Positions 1-8,076 of a DNA stretch of 64,000 bases are shown here, one piece after another. Each line of letters begins with the position of its first letter. The first letter of the stretch is position 1. Origin of the DNA: Streptomyces sp. NBC_01750 (GTDB lineage: Bacteria; Actinomycetota; Actinomycetes; Streptomycetales; Streptomycetaceae); the NCBI RefSeq assembly GCF_035918095.1, contig NZ_CP109137.1, positions 8,558,001 to 8,622,000 of the forward strand. The letters run 5' to 3'. A program made the translations under genes and the position numbers. The notes beneath the pieces are model-generated. The model was not told where the DNA came from and searched no databases. It saw only the letters and a program-made list of their open reading frames with translations.

Positions 1-1987
1 GCGCCAGCGTGGTGTGGATGAGTGGCCCGCCGAAGGGCCACCCGTCGCCACGGTCGCCTCCGTCGAGCGGGTGCAGGAAGCGGCGCAGCCCGTCCTCGGC
101 GCGGCGTACGGCTGCGGCACGGTCGGCGCCCGTGGCGAGCGCGAGCACGATCCGGGCGTCGACGCGGATGTATCGGGGCGCTGCGGCGACGACCGTGATA
201 CCGGTGGGGGCGAGGGTGCGCGTGAGGTGATCCGCGACGGCCTCGAGGTCGCCGGCCGAAGGGAGCGGCGCACCGGCGGTGGCGGGGTCCTCGTCGGGCG
301 GCACCAGGTAGATGCCGACGATGCCGGGCAGCCGGGCGCCGGGATGGTCCGGGTGGTGCCCGGGTACGGCGTGGGCCCGGGCGATGCGCGCACCCGGGGC
401 GCGCATCGCCAGCAGCGCGTGGTCGGTGGGGGTGACGGCACGCCCGGCGGTGCGGATCTCGGCTGCGCCGCGCCGTACGGTCGCACCGAACGGCTCGGTG
501 TCAGTTCCGCCGGTCCCGGGCAACGGGTTGGTCACCGAGGCCACCCCGGGCACCGCCGTGCGCAGCACGGTGGCCGTGTCCGCCGCGACGGCGCCCTGCC
601 TGCCGCCTCCGGTGCGGTAGCTGACGGCCCGTACATGGCCCACACCGGGCGGCAGCGCGACCCCGTGCACCCCGTCGCCGAAGGTGAGGACGCCGGTGTC
701 GGCGTCGAGCGAGAACACCCGGTCGGCGGGGCCCGCGAGGACCAGGTCGGGCACTTCCCGCCACAAGGGCAGCGAGTCGTGTGTGGTGGGGGTCGCGCCG
801 TCGACCGGGAAGAGCGGCGCTGCGGGGTCGTCGGCGACGGTGACGGTAAGGGATCCGGGGACGACGGGCGCTGTGGCCAGCCGCAGCCGCACGCCCGCGC
901 CGCCGTCCTGCTCCCGGGGGTCCGCCGGCGCCGGGCTCAACACCTCGTCGCGCACGGTCCGTACGGCGCTCGCGAGCACCGTGTGCGGCAGGACGGCGGC
1001 GAGTCGCGGCGGCTCGGCGTACGTCCCTGTGGTGAGCCGCACCCGCAGCCAGCGGGCTTCGGGAAGCTGGGCCCCGCCGGGCGGCCGGCCCGGCCGCCAG
1101 CCCGTCGGCAGCCGCAGCTGTACGGTCCCGGTGCCGGCGAGATTGCCGGTGTGGTCCACCACCACGTCGGCTTCCCGGAAGGTGTCACCGTCCAGTACGG
1201 ACCAGCGCAGTTGCGGCGGGGCTGCCTCGGGCAGAGCGACGGCTCCCCGGGCGGCGGCGGCCGGGCCGCCGGGGCGCGGGGCCGCCACGAAGGCGAGCGA
1301 GAGTCCGCCCTCGAGCGCCTGGGGGGCGGTGAACCCCAGCCACAGGGCAGAGCCGGGCGCGCTCCGGGCACCGAACGGGAGGAAGCCGTCGGCATAAGGG
1401 TCCTGACCCGGCGTCACCTCATCCACGGGGCCCGGCAGGATGCCGGTCGCGGGGCGGCCCACGGCCAGGGACGTGAGCTCGGCGGGCGACACCCACATGT
1501 CGTCCACGGTCTCCATCACCACTTCGGCGCCGTCCTCGCCGGGCGCGCCGGCCTGGAAACCCGCGGGGACCTGAACCCCCGCTCCTGCGGCTGCCGTTGC
1601 CGTGAGGCGCAGCAGCACCTGGGCGGGTGCCGCGGGCAGCAGGGAGACCCCGGCGATCCGCAGATGCTCGACGAGCAGCTTGCCGGGCAGCCGGTCGACG
1701 CGTGCGGCCACCGCCTCGGCCATCAGCGCGAACAGCCGCAGCAGCGCATCCCCCGCGTCGTCGGGACCCGTCCCGGTCCAGTCGGGAGTGAAGCCGCCGG
1801 CCCGGGCGCGCAGCGCGGCGACCAGGTCCTCCCGTGCGGCACCCAGCAGCACCGGGCGGCCGTCCGTGTCGAGCAGCGCCGTACGCGCGGCGCCGGCGGA
1901 CAGCGTCCACCACGGTTCGTCCGCCCCGGGGGCGAGCCTCGCGGAGGGATCGACAGCGGCGGAACGGTCCGGGCCGTGGGTGTTCAT
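1..1987 (-). CDS. CIS baseplate J-like protein 2 (3' end outside window)
   Basis: Second baseplate wedge protein of the contractile injection system, partial at the left edge with at least 661 residues visible. ATG at 1987 overlaps the stop of the upstream gene (ATGA, 1984-1987), so the two are translationally coupled. The N-terminal third contains DALLRLFALMAEAVAARV, typical of the 'putative baseplate assembly protein' family related to gpJ/T4 gp6 and Afp11/Afp12. Close to the edge the protein reads RRFLHPLDGG followed by GWPFGG, the same C-terminal signature as its neighbour, so probably only a few tens of residues are missing. The two genes look like diverged paralogues, as in other eCIS loci. 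Family call is firm; assignment to Afp11 versus Afp12 is inference. Confidence 0.85.
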   Translation of the reverse strand, partial: MNTHGPDRSAAVDPSARLAPGADEPWWTLSAGAARTALLDTDGRPVLLGAAREDLVAALRARAGGFTPDWTGTGPDDAGDALLRLFALMAEAVAARVDRLPGKLLVEHLRIAGVSLLPAAPAQVLLRLTATAAAGAGVQVPAGFQAGAPGEDGAEVVMETVDDMWVSPAELTSLAVGRPATGILPGPVDEVTPGQDPYADGFLPFGARSAPGSALWLGFTAPQALEGGLSLAFVAAPRPGGPAAAARGAVALPEAAPPQLRWSVLDGDTFREADVVVDHTGNLAGTGTVQLRLPTGWRPGRPPGGAQLPEARWLRVRLTTGTYAEPPRLAAVLPHTVLASAVRTVRDEVLSPAPADPREQDGGAGVRLRLATAPVVPGSLTVTVADDPAAPLFPVDGATPTTHDSLPLWREVPDLVLAGPADRVFSLDADTGVLTFGDGVHGVALPPGVGHVRAVSYRTGGGRQGAVAADTATVLRTAVPGVASVTNPLPGTGGTDTEPFGATVRRGAAEIRTAGRAVTPTDHALLAMRAPGARIARAHAVPGHHPDHPGARLPGIVGIYLVPPDEDPATAGAPLPSAGDLEAVADHLTRTLAPTGITVVAAAPRYIRVDARIVLALATGADRAAAVRRAEDGLRRFLHPLDGGDRGDGWPFGGPLIHTTLA

Positions 1988-4140
1988 GCGCGTACCTCCC
2001 GTGGAGCGGCACCGGACGGCGGTGTGGTGCACACGAGGATCTCGACGGGGCCGGGAAGTTCACCGGGTCGCAGCGGAAGATCGCCGCAGGACTCGGAGGG
2101 ACCGTCGTCCAGGGCCGCGGCGACGGACTGGACCGGGGTGCGGTCGCCCGCCGCTCGAAGTGCCCGTTCGGCCGCTCGCAGCAGCGCCGACGGGCGCAGC
2201 ACGCCGCCGAACGGCCAGCCGGTGCCGTCGTCGCCGCCGGTGAGGGGGTCGAGGAAGCGGCGCAGTGCCGCATCGAGGAGCTGCCTTCGGGCGGTGTCCG
2301 CGGGGAGGGTGATGCGGACGCGGACCGGGCGGTAGCGCGGGGGCGCCGCGAACACTCCGGCGCCGAGCAGACGTGCGGCCTCCAGCCGGGCGCGTACGGC
2401 GGTCAGCGCGCCGGGGTCGGGAACGGGCAGGGGTACGGCGTCGGGCGCGGTGCTGTCGCCGGTGGCGCGCGGCACCCGGGGGACCACGATGGTGGTCACG
2501 GAGCCCGGCACGTTCCGCGACGGGTGTGAGGGGTGGGCGCCGACCAGCGCGTGGGCGCGGGCCACGGCGACCCCGGGGGTGGACAGGGCGAGTTCCTCGT
2601 GGTCGGCGGCGGTCACGGCCCGGGTGACGACAGCGAGCGCGGGGGCGGCCCGGCGGCGGGCCGCCGCCGGGGTCTCGGGCTCGGCCCCTCCTGCGCACGG
2701 GACGAGGGCGCGCGCGGTGCATGGGGCGCCGGGTGGTTCGGTGTCCGGGGATCCGCCGGTGAACACCCAGGCTCCGGGCGGCGCTTCCTCCCCGGTCGCG
2801 CGCTGCGGCTGCGGGCGGGCGAATCCGGACAGTGCGGGGAAGGCCAGCAGCGCGGCCGGTTCGGCAGCGTGGGCGGGGACCGCCGGGTCCGCGCCCCCAT
2901 TGCCGGACGGTCCGCCGCCCAGCCGGTACGCCGCCCGCAACACGGTCCCGGGCCCGGTGACGTCGGGCCGGGGGATCCGACCGGTCAGGCCGTCGCCGAA
3001 GCGCAGCGCCCCGAAGGCCCGGTCCACGGTGAACACCCGGTCCAGCGGCCCGCTGAACGCCAGATCAGGCACGGCTGCCCAGTCGTGGGTGCGACGGCGG
3101 CCCGCGTCGTCCGTCTCGCGCAGCGTGAAGTGCGCGACGTCGATCAGGCGTCCGGCGGCGTCGCCGGGCAGTACGACGGTGAGGCCGGGAAGCGGCGGGT
3201 GGTGGGCGAGTTGGGCCACCACGGGCCCGTCGGGGCCTTCCTCAAGGCGGACGCGCTGTGCGTGGTGCGCGGGGACGGAGTTGGGGGACAGCCGCAGCAG
3301 TCGCGGCGGCGCGGCGTAGGTGGCGGCGGGCGTGGCCAGCACCAGCTCCATCTCGGATCCGGCGGCCGTTGCCGGCAGGGTCAGCCGGACCAGGCCGGAC
3401 CGGCGCAGTCCGCCGGTGCCGTCCGACACAGCCCCCTCGGGCAGTGCAGCGGTATCCCCAACGGGCCCGTAGAACCAGTTCAGTTGAGCCGGGGGAGGCA
3501 CGTCGGGTACGGCCCCCTCGGCCCAGCCGTCGGCCGTCCGGCTCCCGGTCCACGGCCCGGCGGGCTGCTCCAGTGCGAGCAGCAGCGAGAGCGTTCCGCC
3601 GTCCGGAAAACCGTCGCCGGACACGGAGAGCCGGATCCGGACCCGCGCGGGGCGGCCGTGGGAGCCGGCCAGGGGCACCGGGCGTCCGGCGGCGAGATCG
3701 GCGGTGCGGTCCCGGTCGCCCGTCGCCTCCCGCACCGACAACCCGGCCACGCGCACCGGCAGTACGTCCAGGTCCCGGTCGAGGCAGAAGTCCCTCCCGC
3801 GCCCCGGTTCACGGCTGAACGACGCGCCCTCCCGGATCCGCAGCCGGGTGCCGGGCGTCTGCGGGACGATCTGCAGGACCGTCACCGCGGCCGTCGCCGG
3901 GGCCGGTCCGGGCACGCCCAGCAGCCGCAGCACCGCGTGCACGACGGCGTCGGGGATCTGGTCGAGCCGGTAGACCTGCTGCTCCAGCAGATATGCCTGG
4001 AGGTCCAGCAGCGTCATGCCCGGGTCGACGGGGGCGTGCAGGGTCCAGCGGCCCGAGGATTCGGCGGGGATCCGGGAGCGGACCGCGTCCACCAGATCGG
4101 CCCAGGACAGATCGTCCAGCCGCAGCGGCGTCAGGGTCAT
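1984..4140 (-). CDS. CIS baseplate J-like protein 1
   Basis: 718-residue baseplate wedge protein (gpJ/gp6-like, Afp11 type), acting in the ring that joins spike, tube and sheath. ATG at 4140 was chosen because it overlaps the stop of the gp25 gene (ATGA, 4137-4140). The N-terminus (MTLTPLRLDDLSWADLV) and GMTLLDLQAYLLEQQVYRL are the usual beginning of this family, where the protein is recruited as a wedge. The C-terminal RRFLDPLTGG...GWPFGG motif is shared with the next gene. The middle is Pro/Ala-rich and less conserved. It lies between the gp25 gene and its paralogue, exactly where eCIS clusters keep their two large baseplate genes. Confidence 0.88.
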   Translation of the reverse strand: MTLTPLRLDDLSWADLVDAVRSRIPAESSGRWTLHAPVDPGMTLLDLQAYLLEQQVYRLDQIPDAVVHAVLRLLGVPGPAPATAAVTVLQIVPQTPGTRLRIREGASFSREPGRGRDFCLDRDLDVLPVRVAGLSVREATGDRDRTADLAAGRPVPLAGSHGRPARVRIRLSVSGDGFPDGGTLSLLLALEQPAGPWTGSRTADGWAEGAVPDVPPPAQLNWFYGPVGDTAALPEGAVSDGTGGLRRSGLVRLTLPATAAGSEMELVLATPAATYAAPPRLLRLSPNSVPAHHAQRVRLEEGPDGPVVAQLAHHPPLPGLTVVLPGDAAGRLIDVAHFTLRETDDAGRRRTHDWAAVPDLAFSGPLDRVFTVDRAFGALRFGDGLTGRIPRPDVTGPGTVLRAAYRLGGGPSGNGGADPAVPAHAAEPAALLAFPALSGFARPQPQRATGEEAPPGAWVFTGGSPDTEPPGAPCTARALVPCAGGAEPETPAAARRRAAPALAVVTRAVTAADHEELALSTPGVAVARAHALVGAHPSHPSRNVPGSVTTIVVPRVPRATGDSTAPDAVPLPVPDPGALTAVRARLEAARLLGAGVFAAPPRYRPVRVRITLPADTARRQLLDAALRRFLDPLTGGDDGTGWPFGGVLRPSALLRAAERALRAAGDRTPVQSVAAALDDGPSESCGDLPLRPGELPGPVEILVCTTPPSGAAPREVRA

Positions 4141-4616
4141 GATGTGCCACCCCCGCCGGCCGGTCCGGCTGCCCCGAACGCGCCCGCTCCGCCCACCAGT
4201 CCGGAGCCGCCGTCGAGGTAATAGGGGAAGACCAGCGTCTCGTGCCGGCCGGTCGTTCTGACCCGGTAGTCGACGGAGACCGTCACCCGCCACTCCTCGC
4301 CCGGCTGTGCCTGCGCCCGTACGTCGTCCACGGCCGCCCGTGGCTCGAAGTCGCGGATGGCGATCCGTACCGAGTCCTCGAGCTCGCGCAGTGAGCGCGA
4401 ACTGCCGGGCGCGAAGACCAGCTCCGGGGCGCGGGTGCCCAGCGTGGGGCGCATCACCCGCTCGCCCAGCGCGGTGCGCATCAGTACCAGCAGGCAGTCG
4501 CGGACGCTGTCCTCGCCGGCCGCGTACGCCAGCCGCCCCGAGGCGTCCGGCAGCAGCGGGAAGTGCCAGCCCTGCCCCAGGAAGGCCTCCGCGCCGCCCG
4601 GCGCGCCGCCGTTCAC
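4137..4616 (-). CDS. CIS gp25-like baseplate protein
   Basis: About 159 residues, gp25/GpW family (Afp9 type), the baseplate component thought to start sheath assembly. GTG at 4616 is preferred: it overlaps the stop of the upstream spike gene (GTGA, 4613-4616) and is followed by WHFPLLPDASGRLAYAAGED, after which RDCLLVLMRTALGERVMRP matches the family core where the conserved gp25 helix and 'GER..RP' turn are expected. The C-terminus is a Gly/Ala-rich tail. Longer upstream reading (to 4739) would run through the spike gene and is rejected. Overlaps on both sides make a tight operon. Confidence 0.86.
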   Translation of the reverse strand: MNGGAPGGAEAFLGQGWHFPLLPDASGRLAYAAGEDSVRDCLLVLMRTALGERVMRPTLGTRAPELVFAPGSSRSLRELEDSVRIAIRDFEPRAAVDDVRAQAQPGEEWRVTVSVDYRVRTTGRHETLVFPYYLDGGSGLVGGAGAFGAAGPAGGGGTS

Positions 4617-5344
4617 AACGCCACCTGCACCGTCGTCGACATCGGCGGCGGGCCAGGTGCGGGGATCGCCGGACCGGTCGCGCCCGGCGTGGCGACAGGG
4701 TGGGTGTGCCCGGTGAACCACGGCAGGAACGTCTCCCACGGGACCACGTGCTGCGTGGCGCCGGTGCCCAGCTTCACCTGCGGCGCGTCCAGCGTCACCG
4801 AGCCGCCGGTGACCTTGACAGGGCCGGAACCGGCGCTGATCTCCACCGAGCCGTCGGCCGTCACCGTCACCTTGCCGCCGGACGCGGTGCGCACCACCAC
4901 CGAGCTGCCCGCGTCGTCGAGTTCAATGCGGTGCCCGGCGGACGAGGTGAGCCGCACGGCTTCCTTGCCGGGGCTGTCGTCGAGGGCCAGTTCGTGGCCG
5001 TGCTTGGTCCGCAGCAGCTTCTCGTCCCGGCCGCTCGCCCGGTGCGTGGGCGGCTTGTCCACGCCGTTGTAGAGGCTGCCGATGACGATGGGGAACCGCA
5101 TGTCACCCTGGTCGAAGGCGACAAGCACCTCGTCGCCCTTCTCCGGCACGAAGCTCGCCCCGTATCCGTTGCCCGCGTACGGCTGGGCCACCCGGCACCA
5201 CTCGGTGATCGTGGCGCTGTCGAACCAGGGCAGTCTCAACTGCACCCGGCACTCCTTCTCCGGGTCGTCCTCCACCCGCTCCACCACACCCGTCGACACA
5301 CCGAAGTACCGCTTGTCCACGGCTGATCCCGGCATACCCGTCAT
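4613..5344 (-). CDS. CIS spike protein, VgrG C-terminal/gpV-like
   Basis: 243 residues. N-terminal OB-fold of the gpV/gp5 type is seen in VERVEDDPEKECRVQLRLPW and GDEVLVAFDQGDMRFPIVIG, followed by LYNG, a hallmark of phage baseplate assembly protein V and VgrG. The rest is a short beta-helix of alternating Val/Gly strands (KVTVTADGSVEISAG and similar) that would form the needle. In Afp8 and VgrG this part is fused to a gpD-like half; here the gpD half is the separate gene immediately upstream, 7 bp away. ATG at 5344; a second ATG three codons in is possible. The C-terminal PAIPAPGPPPMSTTVQ tail could seat a PAAR-like tip, but no PAAR gene is in the window. Confidence 0.9.
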   Translation of the reverse strand: MTGMPGSAVDKRYFGVSTGVVERVEDDPEKECRVQLRLPWFDSATITEWCRVAQPYAGNGYGASFVPEKGDEVLVAFDQGDMRFPIVIGSLYNGVDKPPTHRASGRDEKLLRTKHGHELALDDSPGKEAVRLTSSAGHRIELDDAGSSVVVRTASGGKVTVTADGSVEISAGSGPVKVTGGSVTLDAPQVKLGTGATQHVVPWETFLPWFTGHTHPVATPGATGPAIPAPGPPPMSTTVQVAL

Positions 5345-5351
5345 CGCTTCG

Positions 5352-6569
5352 TCACCGCCCCTCGGAAGTACGCCGTGCCTCGAACGAGGTCAAGAATCCG
5401 GATGAGTTGAAGGAGTGCGTCACCTTGGTCGTGTAGTAGGTGCCGCCGAACCTGCCCCCCACCCCGCCGATCCGCAGTGAATCGCTCGGCACCAGATCGG
5501 GCAGGCCGGCCAACTGGCCGGCGCAGGTGACGAATTCGTACGACTTGCCGCGCAGTACACTCACCGCCAGCGCACGCGCCTCCTGCTCCGAGCTCACCGG
5601 GCGGTCCACGATGACCTCTTCCCGCTCGCCCATCTCCTGTGCGGCGGCCGCCGGACCGCTGCGCCCGGCGTCGTGCTCAGCCTGCAGATCCGCCTGTGTC
5701 GCACTGCTGACGATCGCCTTCTTCGTCCGGGGATCCCAGCCGCGCACCGTCACTTTGGCGACCTGCCCCGACAGGGTCAGGGTCGGGCGGAACGAGATCA
5801 GGCTGGGCGCGGGGGAGGTGGCGGAGGCCTCGCCCAGTTCCGGGTGTCCTGAGCGGGCACCACGGGCCAGTACCGAGTACCAGAGGTCGAAGGTGCGCGG
5901 CCGGCGGGCCGTCGAGCCCGCCCTGCCGTCGGCGGGGGAGACGAAGTACAGCTGCTCCACTCCGCTCTTCGGGTCGGGCGCCACGTAGCACTCCCGGTCG
6001 ACGCCTTTCGCCCGTTCCAGCAGGAAGGCGACATCGTCCTGGTTCTTCTGCATCACCAGCGGATGCACCACGCCCTCCTTTTCGGCCACCAGCTCCAGCC
6101 CGTGCCGCTCCGCGACCTTCTGCGCGATCTGCCAGTCGGCGAGGCCCAGATACTTCTTCACCTCGTCGGCCCGTGGTTTACGGGCCTTCATCTGCGCCGT
6201 GCGGTCCTGGCAGGAGACCTGCAGCGTCGGCGGCCCCGACGAGGGGAAGTCCGGCTGGATCGTGGTGACCTGGCCCTTGGCCACCACCGGCGGCCGGGGC
6301 TGCGAGGTGTAGCCGAGCCGGACCTCCACCAGCTGGCCGGGGGCGAAGTGCTTCGGGTCGTCGAAACGCAGCCGCAGATTCAGCTCGTCCCAGTTGCTCA
6401 GCGCCAGCGAGAACGTCCCGGTCTTGTCCAGCTCACGGACCACCTGGATGTCGAGCACACAACTGCGCATCTGCCCGGCGATCTCGGAGCCGTCCAACGC
6501 GACCTCGAAACACGGGGCGTACGTGTCGGCCGGCAGCGGCGTCGCGGTCGTGTTCCTCAGTAGCGCCAT
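5352..6569 (-). CDS. CIS hub protein, gpD-like (VgrG N-terminal half)
   Basis: 405 residues, phage late-control gene D family: trimeric hub that caps the tube and holds the spike. ATG at 6569 (MALLRNTTATPLPADTYAP) is chosen over the open frame extending to 7337, because that extension runs antisense-like through the LysM gene and has no family similarity. Recognisable pieces are the LRLRFDDPKHFAPGQLVEV strand near residue 60, the VMQKNQDDVAFLLERAKG segment typical of gpD/VgrG, and a C-terminal FEARRT end. The split of the Afp8/VgrG fusion into two genes is common in actinomycete CIS loci. Tightly followed by the spike gene. Confidence 0.88.
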   Translation of the reverse strand: MALLRNTTATPLPADTYAPCFEVALDGSEIAGQMRSCVLDIQVVRELDKTGTFSLALSNWDELNLRLRFDDPKHFAPGQLVEVRLGYTSQPRPPVVAKGQVTTIQPDFPSSGPPTLQVSCQDRTAQMKARKPRADEVKKYLGLADWQIAQKVAERHGLELVAEKEGVVHPLVMQKNQDDVAFLLERAKGVDRECYVAPDPKSGVEQLYFVSPADGRAGSTARRPRTFDLWYSVLARGARSGHPELGEASATSPAPSLISFRPTLTLSGQVAKVTVRGWDPRTKKAIVSSATQADLQAEHDAGRSGPAAAAQEMGEREEVIVDRPVSSEQEARALAVSVLRGKSYEFVTCAGQLAGLPDLVPSDSLRIGGVGGRFGGTYYTTKVTHSFNSSGFLTSFEARRTSEGR

Positions 6570-6574
6570 CACCC

Positions 6575-7276
6575 TCACCCCCGGTCCAGGGCGGGGACGA
6601 CGAGTGCCATCCCCGGGGCGAGCGCCCGCGGATCGGCGAGGGAGTTGGCGGCCGCCAGTTCTCGCCAGCGCCCGGAGTCCCGGTACACCGCGGCCGCGAT
6701 GGAGGAGAGCGTGTCGCCGCGCCGGACCGTCCAGACCTTCTGCACGGTCGGCGAACTTGTGGCCGTGGTGAGGTTCTGCTCCTCCGCCGTCCTGAACTCC
6801 TTGAGCGACAGGGACACTTTGGCCCGGGTCGGTGTGCCGTCCCGGTCGAAGAGCACATAGGTGATGGAGAGGCTGTCCACGACGCCGGTGAACGAGGGAT
6901 TGGCGCCCCAGGCGAAGGTCACCACCGGCGGTGCGTGGGTGGTGCTTTGACGAGTCGTCAGGGACTGGAAATCGTTGAGCCACCGCCGCTGCACATCGCG
7001 GCGCCCGCGCACCGGCTCCTCGGCCGCGTCGACCAGCGCATCCAGCTTGAGGGTCCGCGCGCCGCCGCGTACGAATTGCAGGGGGGGCGCGTCCAGGCCC
7101 GGGACGCCGATCTCGGCGAACGTCACGGCCTTGGAGACGGCGTACTCCGTCGGATTGACCGGCAGCGTCAGCAGCGGGTTCACCGGCCCCGACACGGAAC
7201 CGGGCGGGTGCACGCTGAGCGTCGCCGGCGTCGCAGCGGCGTCCCGCCCCGAGGGGAGGCCGGGCAGTGGAAGCAT
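6575..7276 (-). CDS. CIS LysM adaptor protein (Afp7-like)
   Basis: 233 residues. The N-terminal part (GPVNPLLTLPVNPTEYAVSK) is the conserved 'NPTEY' region of CIS tube-initiator/adaptor proteins. The C-terminal 50 residues are a LysM module (WTVRRGDTLSSIAAAVYRDS, then WRELAAANSL and LAPGMALVVPAL). In phage and eCIS baseplates a gp53-like protein with LysM connects the hub with the tube or wedges, so the LysM here is structural rather than cell-wall binding. ATG at 7276 overlaps the stop region of the preceding small gene by one base and the gpD gene follows 5 bp after the stop. Confidence 0.88.
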   Translation of the reverse strand: MLPLPGLPSGRDAAATPATLSVHPPGSVSGPVNPLLTLPVNPTEYAVSKAVTFAEIGVPGLDAPPLQFVRGGARTLKLDALVDAAEEPVRGRRDVQRRWLNDFQSLTTRQSTTHAPPVVTFAWGANPSFTGVVDSLSITYVLFDRDGTPTRAKVSLSLKEFRTAEEQNLTTATSSPTVQKVWTVRRGDTLSSIAAAVYRDSGRWRELAAANSLADPRALAPGMALVVPALDRG

Positions 7277-7497
7277 CAGGCACCCCCGAAGCAGCCGGTC
7301 GCGGACCCGCCGGAGGAGTCCTGGCCCGGCCCGTCACCGGTCAGGGACGCCTCCCTGGCCAGCAGCCGGCCGCGGGCCCTGACGTCATCCTGCCGTTGGG
7401 ACCACTCCCGGATGTGCTGTGCGAAGAGCCGGGCGAAGACCGCCGTGTCATCGCCGCCGACCTCGAAGTCGACAGAAAGGTGATGGATCGTCAGCAT
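7276..7497 (-). CDS. Small CIS protein, Afp6 position
   Basis: 73 residues, not recognised at family level. It begins MLTIHHLSVDFEVGGDDTA, then an amphipathic helix (FARLFAQHIREWSQRQDD), and ends in a Gly/Ser-rich tail. Its place between tube 2 and the LysM adaptor is where eCIS loci have a short protein (Afp6, DUF5908 type in Afp/Pvc). ATG at 7497 has a GGAGA-like sequence upstream and the stop abuts the next start, so it is very likely translated. Function unknown; a tube/baseplate chaperone is only a positional guess. Confidence 0.65.
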   Translation of the reverse strand: MLTIHHLSVDFEVGGDDTAVFARLFAQHIREWSQRQDDVRARGRLLAREASLTGDGPGQDSSGGSATGCFGGA

Positions 7498-7560
7498 TGT
7501 TCTCTCCCGAACCCGTGATCACGACATGCCGTGCTTTCCCTGCGGCCGTTGCCGCGTACG

Positions 7561-8076
7561 TCAGCCCAGCCCCGGCACCGCCTGCTCCACCGCCACCAGA
7601 CCCTCGTGCGCGATCTCCAGCTGCTCCACGGCCACTTCGCTGCGTTCCGCGTGCAGATCGGGGCCTGTCCACTTCGAGGCCAGGCCGCCCCTGAAGGCCC
7701 ATACCGCGCCGGGGAGTCCGGCCCCGTCCAGCAGCAGCACCGCCCCGCTGCGGCGCGCGCCCAGCGGGTTGCCGAGCCCGGCCTGGTACCAGGCCCACAG
7801 GCCCGTGCCCCGGGCCACCCCGCGGTGCAGCACGATCCGGTTCCAGGAGTGGCGTACCGGGAACTGCCGGAACCGGTCGTTGACCCCGCCTTCCGGATAC
7901 GAGGTGACCTCCAGCTGCGCCCCGAGCCCGGTGACCTGCTGGAAGGCACCCTGGGCGGTGAGCGGCAGCAACGCCGTCTGCGCGGGCGGCAGGTGGGCGG
8001 CGGCCGGGCCGAGCACCACCAGGAACCGGTACTTCGGCAGCGGCTCGGCGAAGAACTCCAGCGCCTGCTCAGTCAT
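7561..8076 (-). CDS. CIS inner tube protein 2 (gp19-like, Afp5-like)
   Basis: 171 residues, phage tail tube (T4 gp19) family. ATG at 8076 overlaps the stop of the sheath-2 gene (ATGA, 8073-8076). Core segments: FQQVTGLGAQLEVTSYPEGG, then RFRQFPVRHSWNRIVLHRGV, and ERSEVAVEQLEIAHEGL at the C-terminus, matching the same three blocks in tube protein 1 (EVSGLTVDIQPIDYRNG, LTLKRGITG, ENRQEV...ETLELCVEDL). In Afp-type systems one tube paralogue forms the baseplate-proximal ring and another the bulk of the tube; which is which here cannot be read from sequence. Confidence 0.88.
   Translation of the reverse strand: MTEQALEFFAEPLPKYRFLVVLGPAAAHLPPAQTALLPLTAQGAFQQVTGLGAQLEVTSYPEGGVNDRFRQFPVRHSWNRIVLHRGVARGTGLWAWYQAGLGNPLGARRSGAVLLLDGAGLPGAVWAFRGGLASKWTGPDLHAERSEVAVEQLEIAHEGLVAVEQAVPGLG

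Noticed and set aside
14..2335. 773-codon plus-strand open frame opposite the baseplate genes
   Set aside because: Exact antisense of two conserved baseplate J-like genes; Gly/Arg/His-rich composition typical of high-GC shadow frames.
2533..4221. 562-codon plus-strand open frame
   Set aside because: Shadow of baseplate J protein 1; no domain and no ribosome binding site.
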